Part shown: positions 9,066 to 17,719 of the stretch, in pieces
Position numbering within the stretch: position 1 is the stretch's first letter
Layout: each line of letters starts with the position of its first letter
DNA from: Compostimonas suwonensis
GTDB lineage: Bacteria; Actinomycetota; Actinomycetes; Actinomycetales; Microbacteriaceae
Reading direction: 5' to 3'
Assembly (NCBI RefSeq): GCF_002797855.1
Contig: NZ_PGFB01000007.1
Coordinates: 1 to 64,000, forward strand
DNA: 64,000 bases
Made by a program: the position numbers and the translations under genes
The notes under the pieces: model-generated
Told to the model about the DNA's origin: nothing
Databases searched by the model: none
What the model saw: the letters and a program-made list of their open reading frames with translations, nothing else

Positions 9066-10580
9066 CTAGCGGTGGCGGCGCAGGTCGGGCTTGAGAGCGG
9101 CGATCGACCGGCCCCGGATCGCCGAGAACCAGACGCCGGCGCCGTAGGCGAGGTCGTCGAGGCGGCGGGCGACCCCGAAGCGCACGGGGTCGAGCTTCGC
9201 CTCGTTCTGCCGGTAGCGCAGAGCCACGTCGGCGACCGCGGCCACGGCGACCGCCCGACGGGCCCGTCTCGAGAACACCGCGGCGATCGCGGCGATCGGC
9301 CACCAGTGCCGCAGCATAAGCGACATCGCCTGCCCGAGGGCGCCACCGACCCCGTTCGCCGTGAGCCACACGCCGAGACGCAGCGGATGCCGGTTCCTGC
9401 GCAGCTTCCAGGCGATCCGTCCCGCGGTCACGAGTGAGATCGCGAGCGCCACGGGCACCGACCACCGGCGTTGCGCGAGCAGGGCCGCGACGACGCCCAC
9501 GCTCCAGGGGGCGAGCACGGCGGGCGCGATGTCGTGCGGATGCCGCTCCGCGAGCGGTTGGGCGGCCGTGCCGTAGATCGCCTTGCGCGAGATCCAGTCG
9601 CCGAAGCTCACCCGGTGCTCATGTCCGGCGCGGGCGGCCGGCTCGTAGCGAACCCGCCAACCCCGGTCGACGAGCCGCCAGACGAGGTCGACGTCTTCGC
9701 CCACGCGCATCCCGGCGTCGAAGCCCTCGCCCTCGCGGAGAGCGTCGACGCGGGCCACGGCGAAAGCGGTGGACGCCCACGAGACGGGCGAGCGCGGGCG
9801 CACGGTCGCCGGGTCGCTGCCGAGATCGAGCGAGGAGCGGGCGTCTTCGTAGCGGCCGATCCAGTTCGTCTGCCGCACGTCGGCGAGCCCCACGATGCGG
9901 GGAGCGGCCATGGCGACCTTCGGGTCGGCGAAATGCTTCAGCAGGATGGGCACGGTCTGGGCGTCCACGACCACGTCGGAGTCGGCGAAGGCCACGAAGG
10001 GCGTCGCCACGACCGCGAGGCCCGCGTTGCGCGCGCCGCCCGGGCCGAGGTTGGCCGGCAGCCGCACGAGCCTCGCGTCGTGCTCCCAGGCGACGTCTGC
10101 GATCGCCTGCGGATCGTCGGAGCAGTCGTCGACGACGATGATCTCGGCGTGCCCGGCACCGGCGCTGTGCGCGTCCTCGCCCGCTGTCCCGATGTCGCCA
10201 CCGGACCACGGCTGCGCAGCCCGGATGCTCGCGAGCAGCCGGTCGAGCGCGAGCGGGCGATCGCGCACCGGGATGACATAGCTGAGCAGTGCCTCCTGGC
10301 CCGCCCCGCCACCTGCTCCCTCGCCGCGCATCTCGCCCGCACCGGCGAAGGGCGGGAGCTCCTCGACGAGCGGGTCTGCCATCCCGAGCTCGAGCAGGCG
10401 GTCGGCGAGGGCGGCTGTCCCCGCGCTCGTGACCCTCACCGTGCGGTCGACGAGCATGCCCGCAGCGGCCTCGGTCAGGTAGATCATGCGGGTGGGCGCA
10501 CCGCCGAGGATGGACCGGCCGTCGTCGTGCACGCGGGCGTGCCGGTTGAGCCTCACGACGAAACCTCGGGGAAGGGTCAT
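9066..10580 (-). CDS. mftF: mycofactocin glycosyltransferase MftF
   Basis: 504 residues. MftF adds beta-1,4-linked glucose units to the mycofactocin core, giving the glycosylated redox cofactor. The first ~75 residues (from FVVRLNRHARV) look like a PqqD/RRE-like domain. The GT2 catalytic domain follows, with LSYVIPVRDR, the nucleotide-binding VVDDCS, an acidic ADSD (DxD-type) and GEDVDLVWR. The last ~170 residues contain hydrophobic segments that should hold it at the membrane. ATG 10580 overlaps the mftE stop (ATGA). It is the last gene of the mycofactocin operon and a strong hairpin follows on the other side of its stop. Assignment is supported by both sequence and position. Confidence 0.92.
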   Translation of the reverse strand: MTLPRGFVVRLNRHARVHDDGRSILGGAPTRMIYLTEAAAGMLVDRTVRVTSAGTAALADRLLELGMADPLVEELPPFAGAGEMRGEGAGGGAGQEALLSYVIPVRDRPLALDRLLASIRAAQPWSGGDIGTAGEDAHSAGAGHAEIIVVDDCSDDPQAIADVAWEHDARLVRLPANLGPGGARNAGLAVVATPFVAFADSDVVVDAQTVPILLKHFADPKVAMAAPRIVGLADVRQTNWIGRYEDARSSLDLGSDPATVRPRSPVSWASTAFAVARVDALREGEGFDAGMRVGEDVDLVWRLVDRGWRVRYEPAARAGHEHRVSFGDWISRKAIYGTAAQPLAERHPHDIAPAVLAPWSVGVVAALLAQRRWSVPVALAISLVTAGRIAWKLRRNRHPLRLGVWLTANGVGGALGQAMSLMLRHWWPIAAIAAVFSRRARRAVAVAAVADVALRYRQNEAKLDPVRFGVARRLDDLAYGAGVWFSAIRGRSIAALKPDLRRHR

Positions 10581-11353
10581 CCGATCGCCCCGTCCTGCAG
10601 CCCCTGGGGAGTCTGGCCCTGAGCGGCCTGCTCCGGATCGCGCAGGCACCCGCGCCCGTCGACCCGGCCCGCCTCGATACGGCGGACCGCGCTCGCGACC
10701 ATGGCCTCGAGGATCGCCTCGCCCTCCTCCGCGCTCGCACCGCTCGGATCGCCGAGGATCCCGTTGGGCGAGACGGAGGCGACCCCGCCCGCCGTCAGCT
10801 GCCCCATGAGCTCGGCGAGAGGCGTGTCGTTACCCGGCTCGGCGCGATCGAGCTCGACCGACGAGGGCACGAGATGCAGCAGCAGCGAGGTCTCGGTGCG
10901 CCCCGCGTGGGCGTCTCCGTGCGGAACCCCGCACGGAGCCCAGGCCAGATCGTGGCCTTCGGCGATCAGCTGCGTGACGGCGCCCGTGAGCGACGGCACG
11001 TTGCCGCCGTGGCCGTTGACGAACACGACCCGGCCCGCCCACTCGTGCAGGGAGCGCACGAGCTCCACGAGCATCCTGCGCAGGGCGTCGTGGCCGATCG
11101 ACACGGTGCCCGGAAAGGACTGGTGCTCGCCGCTCGCGCCGTACGGCACCGTCGGGGCCACGAGCACGGCCGTGCCGGGATCGGCGAGCCGCAGCCGCTC
11201 GGCCGCCCTCTCGGCGACCGCCGTCGCGACGATTCCGTCGGTCTCGAGCGGGAGGTGCGGGCCGTGCTGCTCGACCGACCCGGTCGGCACGAGCACGACG
11301 GCACCTCGGGAGACGACCGGCCAGGTGCTCCGGGCGAGGCTCGTGGCGGTCAT
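10577..11353 (-). CDS. mftE: mycofactocin precursor peptidase MftE (creatininase family)
   Basis: 258 residues. In characterised systems MftE cleaves the modified MftA peptide before the C-terminal Val-Tyr unit, releasing AHDP. The creatininase-family metal site is visible as GSVEQHGPHLPLETD (E28, H30, D39), with VNGHGGN and an AGRTETS segment further on supplying other metal ligands. ATG 11353 is the only good start. It lies 100 bases after mftD and overlaps mftF by four bases. No odd features. Confidence 0.93.
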   Translation of the reverse strand: MTATSLARSTWPVVSRGAVVLVPTGSVEQHGPHLPLETDGIVATAVAERAAERLRLADPGTAVLVAPTVPYGASGEHQSFPGTVSIGHDALRRMLVELVRSLHEWAGRVVFVNGHGGNVPSLTGAVTQLIAEGHDLAWAPCGVPHGDAHAGRTETSLLLHLVPSSVELDRAEPGNDTPLAELMGQLTAGGVASVSPNGILGDPSGASAEEGEAILEAMVASAVRRIEAGRVDGRGCLRDPEQAAQGQTPQGLQDGAIG

Positions 11354-11453
11354 CGCTTCTCCGTCTTCATCGTCGCTTCATCGTCGCGGATGTCGCGTCA
11401 CCATCCTCTCGCACGCGCTCCTCCCGCACGCGCTGCGTGCGCGCGCCCGGGCC

Positions 11454-12854
11454 TCACTTCTCCGTCGCGGCGACTGCGGGCGGGGTCGAGTTCGTCGTCA
11501 TCGTCTTCGCGGCGGTGCTCTGGGCCGTCGCCCCGGCGCCCTTCGCGGTGGCAGTCTTCGCGGCGGCGGCCTTCCCGGAGGCGGCCTTCCCGGTGGCTCT
11601 CGTGGGCGCGGCCTTCGCCGCCGTGCGGGTGCGGGTCGGGCTCGCGGAGGGCGACGTCGCGACGGGCTCCGACGGGCTGCCCGCGCCGAGCGTGCGGGTG
11701 AACCCGGGCTGGATCACGAGATCGGCCGGGGAGAGCTCGGCGATCGAGGAGTGGCCGAGGCCCAGCACGGCCGAGTCGAGACCGCCGCGCAGGATGTCGA
11801 GCACGTTCTCGACGCCGGCCTGGCCGTTCGCCGCGAGGCCCCAGAGGTAGGCGCGGCCGATCATGACCGCCCGAGCACCGAGCGCGAGCGCCTTGGCGAC
11901 GTCGCTGCCCCGGCGCACCCCGCCGTCGAGCAGCACCTCGATCTGCCCGTTGATCGCCTCGACCACCGAGGGGAGCACCCGGATGGTCGCCGGGGTGCCG
12001 TCGAGGTTGTTGCCGCCGTGGTTGGAGACGGAGATGGCCGTGACACCGGCGTCCACGGCACGCCGCGCATCATCGACCCGGGTGACACCCTTGAGCATAA
12101 ACGGGCCGCCCCAGGCCTCTCGCAGCCAGGCGACGTCCTCCCAGGTGGGCGGGGGCGTCTGCATCCATTCGTAGTAGGCGCCGAAGAAGGTGGGCGCCTG
12201 GCCGCCGGGTGCGGTGAGGTTGGGCGTCGTGAGGTCGGGAAGGCGGCCGGCCTTCGCGAAGGTCCAGAGCCACTTCGGGTGCGGCAGCACGTTGGGGGCG
12301 AAGGTCACCATCGTCTTGAGGTTCATCGTGTCGGGGATCGTCGGGCTGCCCCAGTCGCGCCCGTTGGAGAACGACCAGTCGAGCGTGGCGATGAGGCCTT
12401 TCGCTCCCGCGGCGCGGGCGCGCTCCATCCGCTGCACCATCGCGTCGCGGGTGCCCGTCCAGTACATCTGGAAGAAGGTGTTCGGGTTCGCCGCAGCGAC
12501 GTCTTCGACGGGCTTGCTCGCGAACGAGCTCAGCCCCATGATCGTGCCGCGGTTGGCGGATGCCCGGGCCACCGCCACCTCGCCGTCGGGGTGCACGGCC
12601 TGCACCCCGGTGGGCGAGATGAGAACGGGCAGCGAGATCGGGATGCCCATGACGCTCGTCGTGAGGTCGCGTGCGGCCTGGTGCCCGGCGACGTGCGGGG
12701 CGAACCCCAGCTCCGAGAACGCCGCCATGTTGTCGTCGTAGGTGAGGCCCTTCTCGGAGCCGGCGACGAGCGCGCCGTACACCGATGACGGCAGCCGCTT
12801 CCTGGCCCGGCGCTGGGCCTCTGCGACCGTCTCGAACCATGCGTTTCTCGCCAT
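11454..12854 (-). CDS. mftD: mycofactocin system FMN oxidase MftD with low-complexity C-terminal tail
   Basis: 466 residues. MftD, of the lactate/glycolate-oxidase FMN family, oxidises AHDP to the alpha-keto amide premycofactocin (PMFT). The TIM barrel (about 1-390) includes the conserved segments SVSNHGGNNLDGTPAT (active-site H and N) and LLDGGVRRGSDVAKALALGA. From about residue 395 there is a ~70-residue tail made almost only of Ala, Thr, Lys, Ser, Gly and Pro, ending in VAATEK. The tail has no recognised domain; it resembles histone-like low-complexity sequence. ATG 12854. A 15-bp dyad matching the mftR upstream site lies 56 bases before the start, so mftDEF may have its own regulated promoter. 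Confidence 0.93.
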   Translation of the reverse strand: MARNAWFETVAEAQRRARKRLPSSVYGALVAGSEKGLTYDDNMAAFSELGFAPHVAGHQAARDLTTSVMGIPISLPVLISPTGVQAVHPDGEVAVARASANRGTIMGLSSFASKPVEDVAAANPNTFFQMYWTGTRDAMVQRMERARAAGAKGLIATLDWSFSNGRDWGSPTIPDTMNLKTMVTFAPNVLPHPKWLWTFAKAGRLPDLTTPNLTAPGGQAPTFFGAYYEWMQTPPPTWEDVAWLREAWGGPFMLKGVTRVDDARRAVDAGVTAISVSNHGGNNLDGTPATIRVLPSVVEAINGQIEVLLDGGVRRGSDVAKALALGARAVMIGRAYLWGLAANGQAGVENVLDILRGGLDSAVLGLGHSSIAELSPADLVIQPGFTRTLGAGSPSEPVATSPSASPTRTRTAAKAAPTRATGKAASGKAAAAKTATAKGAGATAQSTAAKTMTTNSTPPAVAATEK

Positions 12855-12909
12855 TGGACTTACCTCTCTGTCATGTTCTCGTCGGCGTGCCGGTCAGCTC
12901 TCATTCTAA

Positions 12910-12924
12910 TGGCACTCGGTGCCA
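12910..12924. promoter_or_regulatory. candidate MftR operator upstream of mftD
   Basis: Perfect dyad TGGCAC-TCG-GTGCCA inside TCTAATGGCACTCGGTGCCA. A near-identical sequence (TACTAATGACACTCAGTGCC) lies between mftA and mftR. TetR regulators usually bind such 15-20 bp dyads. The shared sequence is seen; assignment to MftR is inferred. Confidence 0.55.
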
Positions 12925-12985
12925 AATAAGCTGGGCACTGTCGGGGAATCGCGTCTGGGTGCTGGTCGGAAATTCTGAGCGCTGC

Positions 12986-13801
12986 TTAGAAGTACTGCGC
13001 GCCCTGGTCGATGCTGAGGTGCTCGGAGGTGATGAGCCGCGCGTCGTCGGAGGCGAGGAAGGCGACCGCGTTCGCGATGTCCTCCGGCTCGGCGGCGAAG
13101 GTCGGCAGGAACGGCGTGCCCATGTTGTTGAGCGCGGGGTTGCTCTCGGCGGCGTGGGTGAGCGCGCCCACCATGTCGCCCGAGCCCATCGGGGTGTTGA
13201 CCGCTCCGGGGTGCACGCTGTTGACCCGGATGCCGTGCTTGCCGAGCTCGGCGGCGAAAGCACGCGTCATACCCGTCACGGCGTGCTTGCTCGCGGTGTA
13301 GTGCACCATAAACGGCTGGATCTTCTTGCCCGCGTACGAGCTCGTCAGGATGATCGAGCCGCCGCCCGCCGTCACGAGGTGCGGCGCGCCCACCATGACG
13401 GTGTTCCAGACGCCGACGACGTTCGTGTCCATCGTGACCTGGAACATCTCCGGAGTCGTCTCATCCCATCGCGCGGGGATGCAGATTCCCGCGTTGGCGA
13501 CCACGATGTCGAGCCGGCCGAGCTCGGCGACGGAGCTGTCGACGAAGGCGCGCATGGCCTCCAGCTCGCGCACGTCGCCCTGCTCGACGATGATGCGACG
13601 GTCGAGCGCCTCGACGAGCCGCACGGTCTCGCGCAGGTCGTCCATCGTCGGCGAGTCGTAGGGCACGAGCGGGATGGGGCCGGCGAGGTCGATGGCGATG
13701 ATGTCGGCGCCCTCCTGCGCGAGCTTGACGGCGTGGGCGCGGCCCTGGCCACGCGCGGCTCCTGTGATGAAGGCGACCTTGCCCTCGAGTCTTCCGGTCA
13801 T
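12986..13801 (-). CDS. mycofactocin-coupled SDR oxidoreductase, divergent paralogue (copy 1)
   Basis: 271 residues, short-chain dehydrogenase. Rossmann motif TGAARGQG, NAG (VVANAGI) and catalytic YTASK are present. Residues ~40-68 (IPLVPYDSPTMDDLRETVRL) form the insertion typical of mycofactocin-coupled SDRs, which bury a non-exchangeable NAD and pass electrons to mycofactocin. It differs clearly from the other five paralogues: it lacks their C-terminal VDAG-IK ending and has IDQGAQYF instead. ATG 13801. It is between the VWA gene and mftD, and is the last gene before the mftD operator. The substrate, presumably an alcohol, cannot be deduced. Confidence 0.85.
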   Translation of the reverse strand: MTGRLEGKVAFITGAARGQGRAHAVKLAQEGADIIAIDLAGPIPLVPYDSPTMDDLRETVRLVEALDRRIIVEQGDVRELEAMRAFVDSSVAELGRLDIVVANAGICIPARWDETTPEMFQVTMDTNVVGVWNTVMVGAPHLVTAGGGSIILTSSYAGKKIQPFMVHYTASKHAVTGMTRAFAAELGKHGIRVNSVHPGAVNTPMGSGDMVGALTHAAESNPALNNMGTPFLPTFAAEPEDIANAVAFLASDDARLITSEHLSIDQGAQYF

Positions 13802-13932
13802 GTGACTTTTCTCCTTGTCGGTCGTTCTCGTCGATCGTTCTTGTCAGTCGTTCTTGTCAGTCGTTCGGTCTTGTGGTTGTGCGTGTGTGCGTGTCATCCG
13901 TCGAGCAGGATGCGCCGGTCCCGCCTCCGCGC

Positions 13933-14901
13933 TCAGCCCCGGAAGAGGGCGCTCAACGCCGGCGCGACGTCGCGGTGGGTGCGGATGAGCTGCAGCGTGC
14001 CGTGGCCCTTCCGTGCGAGCTCGGCGCCGAGCTCGACATCCTTCTCACCGCTCACGTCGAGCAGCACGTCGAGCCGCGGCAGCCGCGCGGCGAGCGGGCG
14101 GGGGTCGGGACCGGCGTTGTGCACGCAGTCCGAGAGCAGGATGACGCGGGCGTCGCGCACCGGCACCCGGGCGAGCTCCCTCGTCGCGAGCTCGAGCGGG
14201 AACGCGACGTTCGTGAGCCCGCGGGCGGGGATGCGCAGCATGGCGTCGAGCAGCTCCATGGACTTGATCTCCTGACCGAGGTGCAGCAGGATCGCGGCAT
14301 CCGACCAGAATGCGACGACGGCGAGCGCATCGTGCTGCAGCTCGCCCGCGAGCGCGCCTACGGTCGCCGCCGCGGTCTGCACCCGCTCCCCCTTCATCGA
14401 GCCGGAGACGTCGACGGCGAGCACGACCGAGCGCTTGGTGAGAACCCGCTCGCGCACGATGATGTCCTCCTCCTCGGGCACCGGCCGCTCCGCGAGCACC
14501 TCGATCGTGCGGTCGAGGTCGATGTCGTCCGAGCCGCCGCGGTAGGGCAGGCTCGCGAGCTTGCCGGCCCCCCGCCGGGCCAGGTGGTCGGTGCGGGGGC
14601 GGGGCATCGCCAGGCGCGCGGCGATCTGTCGGGCGCGGGCACGCACCGTCGCGTCGACGGCAGAGACCGCGTCGGCGTCGGATGCCACGAGCTCACCGCG
14701 CTCGTCGGTGAACCCCGGGGCGGTCACCCCCGGCCTCGCCGTCGCGCGCGCTGCCTGCCGGGCGGGGTCGGCGCGCAACGCCATGCCTCCCGCGCCCGGT
14801 GACGCCTCGAACACCGTCGGTTCCTCCTCGAGCTCTTTCGGTGTGCGACGCAGGGGCTGCGCGGGCCTGCTCGCGCGTTCGCGCCGCCCCTCGCGTCGCA
14901 C
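13933..14901 (-). CDS. VWA-domain protein, partner of MoxR
   Basis: 322 residues. A C-terminal von Willebrand A domain (about 150-322) carries a complete metal-ion site: DVSGSM, the Thr in GLTNV, and the Asp in LLSDCVHNAG. The N-terminal half is charged and has no recognised domain. MoxR/VWA pairs act as chaperones that insert cofactors or metals into enzymes; the best-known context is activation of PQQ-linked methanol dehydrogenase. The start is GTG 14901, the first possible codon after the moxR stop in this frame; GGAGG is 16 bases away, further than ideal. It lies 24 bases after moxR inside the mycofactocin operon, so a role in maturing mycofactocin enzymes is plausible. Confidence 0.85.
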   Translation of the reverse strand: MRREGRRERASRPAQPLRRTPKELEEEPTVFEASPGAGGMALRADPARQAARATARPGVTAPGFTDERGELVASDADAVSAVDATVRARARQIAARLAMPRPRTDHLARRGAGKLASLPYRGGSDDIDLDRTIEVLAERPVPEEEDIIVRERVLTKRSVVLAVDVSGSMKGERVQTAAATVGALAGELQHDALAVVAFWSDAAILLHLGQEIKSMELLDAMLRIPARGLTNVAFPLELATRELARVPVRDARVILLSDCVHNAGPDPRPLAARLPRLDVLLDVSGEKDVELGAELARKGHGTLQLIRTHRDVAPALSALFRG

Positions 14902-14925
14902 GGGCGAGTCGGCCTCGACCTCCCT

Positions 14926-15867
14926 TCAGCCGGGGGCGGCGACGGCGGGCTGCAGGATGAAGCGGTCCTCCCAGATCTCGCGCAGCACCTGCTCGGGCGT
15001 CGTCTCGGCGGCCTCGTCGAGGTGGATGCGGCCCGAGAGGGCGACGACCATGGCGTCGTAGACGAGAGGCGCGTACGGCTCGCTGCCGGCATCCTCGAGC
15101 CCTCTCAGCGCGGCGAGCTGCTCGGCGACGAGCACCAGGTCGATCGCGCCGCGCACGCTGCTGCCCTGACGGATGTCGGGATGCACGCGTGTCGCGCGGG
15201 TGACGGCGACCGCGTCGCGCACGAGCCGCTCCCCCAGGGCTCCGCTCGCCCGCGTGCGCAGGGTGACGATGCCCTCCTCGGCCGCCGCGTCCTGATAGCC
15301 GATCGCCAGGCGGTTGAGCCGGTCGTGCACACTCGTGGAGAGCCGGGTCGTTCCGACGTTGTCGTACGGGTTCATCGAGGCGATGACACGGAAGGTGGGC
15401 TTCGCGACGACCGTGCCGACCCGCGGGATCGCGATGGAGCGGTCGGCCATCGCGGTCAGGAGGGTGTTGAGGGTGTCTTCGGGCGCGCGGTTGAACTCCT
15501 CGATGTAGAGGAACCCGCCCTCCTGCATGGCCTCGACGAGAGGGCCGGCGACGAAGTTGTCGGCGCTGTAGTCCTCGCGCAGCACCCGGGCCGGGTTGTG
15601 GTGGCCCACGAGCTTGGCCGGCGTCAGGTCGGCGTTGCCCTCGACGAACATCAGCGGGATGCCCCATTCCTCGGTGATGGCCTTGAGCATCGTGGTCTTG
15701 CTCGTGCCCGGCGGCCCCTCCAGCACGATGTCGCGACCGGAGGCGACGGCCGCGAGCGTGAGCTCGAGCTCGCGCTCGCGGCCGACGAGGTGGGCGGCGA
15801 CCCGCCTCTGGGTCTCGGTGATGTCGGGGCGCGGCACCGTCTCGCGCTCCTCCTCTGCCAGGCTCAC
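14926..15867 (-). CDS. MoxR-family AAA+ ATPase
   Basis: 313 residues. Walker A GPPGTSKT (51-58), Walker B FLYIEEFNRA, sensor region VIASMNPYDN, and the helical lid after about residue 215. MoxR ATPases work with VWA proteins to remodel or metallate target complexes. The start is GTG 15867, overlapping the stop of the preceding SDR (GTGA), which ties it tightly to the mycofactocin dehydrogenase genes. The VWA gene follows directly. The Walker A lysine is preceded by Ser (TSKT) where Gly is usual; this is common in MoxR proteins (inference from memory). The target is unknown; neighbours suggest the SDRs or MftD/MftG. Confidence 0.9.
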   Translation of the reverse strand: MSLAEEERETVPRPDITETQRRVAAHLVGRERELELTLAAVASGRDIVLEGPPGTSKTTMLKAITEEWGIPLMFVEGNADLTPAKLVGHHNPARVLREDYSADNFVAGPLVEAMQEGGFLYIEEFNRAPEDTLNTLLTAMADRSIAIPRVGTVVAKPTFRVIASMNPYDNVGTTRLSTSVHDRLNRLAIGYQDAAAEEGIVTLRTRASGALGERLVRDAVAVTRATRVHPDIRQGSSVRGAIDLVLVAEQLAALRGLEDAGSEPYAPLVYDAMVVALSGRIHLDEAAETTPEQVLREIWEDRFILQPAVAAPG

Positions 15868-16700
15868 TTGATGAGCGATCCCGCGTCGACGGGAAGCGTC
15901 ACGCCCGTGACGTAGCGCGACTCGTCGGAGGCGAGCCACAGCACCGCGTTCGAGATGTCGACCGGCTCGACCCACTGGATCGGCAGGGCGTTGAGCGCCT
16001 GGAACCGCGAGCCGAGCACCTCCTTCGTGCGCGCCGACTTCTCGAGATCGGGGGCGAACAGCTCGTAGGTCGCGTCGTTGTGGATCATGTCGGTGTCGAC
16101 GCTCGTGGGGTGCACGCTGTTGACCCGGATCATGTCGGGCGCGAGCTCGAGAGCGAGAGTGCGCATGAGCCCCACGACGCCGTGCTTCGCCGCGACGTAG
16201 TGCCCGACGTTCGGAATCGCCATCAACCCCGCCGTCGAGCTCGTCAGGATGATCGAGCCTCCGCGCCCGCCCGCCTTGAGGTGCGGGATCGCGGCTTTCG
16301 CCGCGTGCCAGACGCCCGTGAGGTTGACGCCGATCATCTCGTCCCAGGCATCCTCGTCGAGCTCCTCCATGGTGCCGAAGCTGAAGATGCCGGCGTTCGC
16401 CGACACGATGTCGAGGCGTCCGAGCTGTGCGACGCCGTCGTCGACGGCGGACTTCACCGCGCCGAAGTCGCGCACGTCGGCCTGGGTCGCGACGATCCGC
16501 CGGTCGAGCGCCTCGATCTGCCGCACCGTCTCCGCGAGGTCGTCGGGCGTCGACATCGGATAGGGAACCGTGCGCATCTGCGCGGCGATGTCGATCGCGA
16601 TGATGTCAGCGCCCTCCTGCGCCATCCTCAGCGCGTGGCTGCGGCCCTGACCCCGGGCCGCGCCCGTGACGAAGGCGACCTTGCCGTCCAGTCTTCCCAT
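15864..16700 (-). CDS. mycofactocin-coupled SDR oxidoreductase (copy 2)
   Basis: 278 residues. SDR motifs TGAARGQG, NAG (SANAGIF) and YVAAK are present, with the mycofactocin-type insertion after the second strand (MRTVPYPMSTPDDLAETVRQ, about residues 43-62) that sequesters NAD. Very similar, also at DNA level, to copies 4 and 6. The C-terminus LPVDAGSLIK is shared with them. ATG 16700. Its stop overlaps the moxR start. Expected role: oxidation of an alcohol or reduction of a carbonyl with electrons passed to mycofactocin rather than free NAD. Substrate unknown. Confidence 0.9.
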   Translation of the reverse strand: MGRLDGKVAFVTGAARGQGRSHALRMAQEGADIIAIDIAAQMRTVPYPMSTPDDLAETVRQIEALDRRIVATQADVRDFGAVKSAVDDGVAQLGRLDIVSANAGIFSFGTMEELDEDAWDEMIGVNLTGVWHAAKAAIPHLKAGGRGGSIILTSSTAGLMAIPNVGHYVAAKHGVVGLMRTLALELAPDMIRVNSVHPTSVDTDMIHNDATYELFAPDLEKSARTKEVLGSRFQALNALPIQWVEPVDISNAVLWLASDESRYVTGVTLPVDAGSLIK

Positions 16701-16797
16701 GATCCTTCTCCTCTGCTCCTACTGCTCTGCTTCTCTGTGCTTCTTGTTCTCGGTGCTTCTTGGTGTGCCGCGACGGCACCGGTGCACCCCGACGGCG

Positions 16798-17637
16798 CTA
16801 TTTGATCGTGTAGCCGGCGTCGATCTTGAGCTCGGTGCCCGTGACGTACCGGGCCTCGTCGGAGGCCAGGAACAGCACGGCGTTGCTGATGTCGACGGGT
16901 TCGACCCACGGGATGGGCAGAGCGTTCGTCGAGGCGAAGACCTCGGCGGCCTGCTCCTGGGTGGGGTGCTCGACATCCGGCATGAACAAGCGGAACGTCG
17001 CCTCGTTGAGGATCATGTTCGTGGCCACACCGGTCGGATGCACCGTGTTCACCCTCACCCGGTAAGGCGCGAGCTCGAGCGCGAGGGTGCGCATGATGCC
17101 CACGACCGCGTGCTTGCTCGCGGTGTAGGCCGCCACGTTCGGGGTTCCCTTGAGGCCGGCCGTCGAGCTCGTGAGGATCATCGAGCCGCCCGTTCCCTGC
17201 TCGATCAGGTGCGGGATGACGGCCTTGCAGGTGTGCCAGACGCCGGTCTCGTTGATGTCGATGACGTCCTGCCAGTCCTGCTCCGACACGAGGTGGGTCT
17301 TGTCGCCGAAGGCGAAGACCCCCGCGTTGGCGCTCACGATGTCGACGTGGCCCAGTTGCGCGACGCCGTCGTCGAGGGCCGCCTTCAGCCCCTCGTAGTC
17401 GCGCACGTCGGCCTTGCTCGCCACGATGCGCCGGTCGAGCGCCTCGACCTGACGGACCGTCTCCGCGAGATCCTCCTCGGTGGCGCCGGGGTAATAGCGG
17501 CCGATGCTCGGGATCTCCTCGCAGATGTCGACGGCGATGATGTCGGCGCCCTCCTGCGCCAGCCTCAGCGCGTGACTACGGCCCTGCCCCCGGGCCGCAC
17601 CGGTGATGAAGGCGACCTTGCCCTCGACTCTTCCCAT
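16798..17637 (-). CDS. mycofactocin-coupled SDR oxidoreductase (copy 3)
   Basis: 279 residues. TGAARGQG, NAG (SANAGVF) and YTASK mark an active SDR; IPSIGRYYPGATEEDLAETV is the NAD-burying insertion of the mycofactocin-dependent group. It differs from copies 2, 4 and 6 in the substrate loop (residues about 185-230: NMILNEATFRLFMPDVEHPT) and is closer to copy 5 there. ATG 17637 has GAGGAGCAGG just upstream. It is in a same-strand row of five SDR genes separated by 53-145 bases, so co-transcription is likely. Substrate unknown. Confidence 0.9.
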   Translation of the reverse strand: MGRVEGKVAFITGAARGQGRSHALRLAQEGADIIAVDICEEIPSIGRYYPGATEEDLAETVRQVEALDRRIVASKADVRDYEGLKAALDDGVAQLGHVDIVSANAGVFAFGDKTHLVSEQDWQDVIDINETGVWHTCKAVIPHLIEQGTGGSMILTSSTAGLKGTPNVAAYTASKHAVVGIMRTLALELAPYRVRVNTVHPTGVATNMILNEATFRLFMPDVEHPTQEQAAEVFASTNALPIPWVEPVDISNAVLFLASDEARYVTGTELKIDAGYTIK

Positions 17638-17719
17638 GTCCTGCTCCTCCGTTCGTGTTCCTCGGCTGTTCTGGTTCTGTCCGCTCTGGTTCTGTCCGCT
17701 CCGCCTGCGTGATGGGCAC

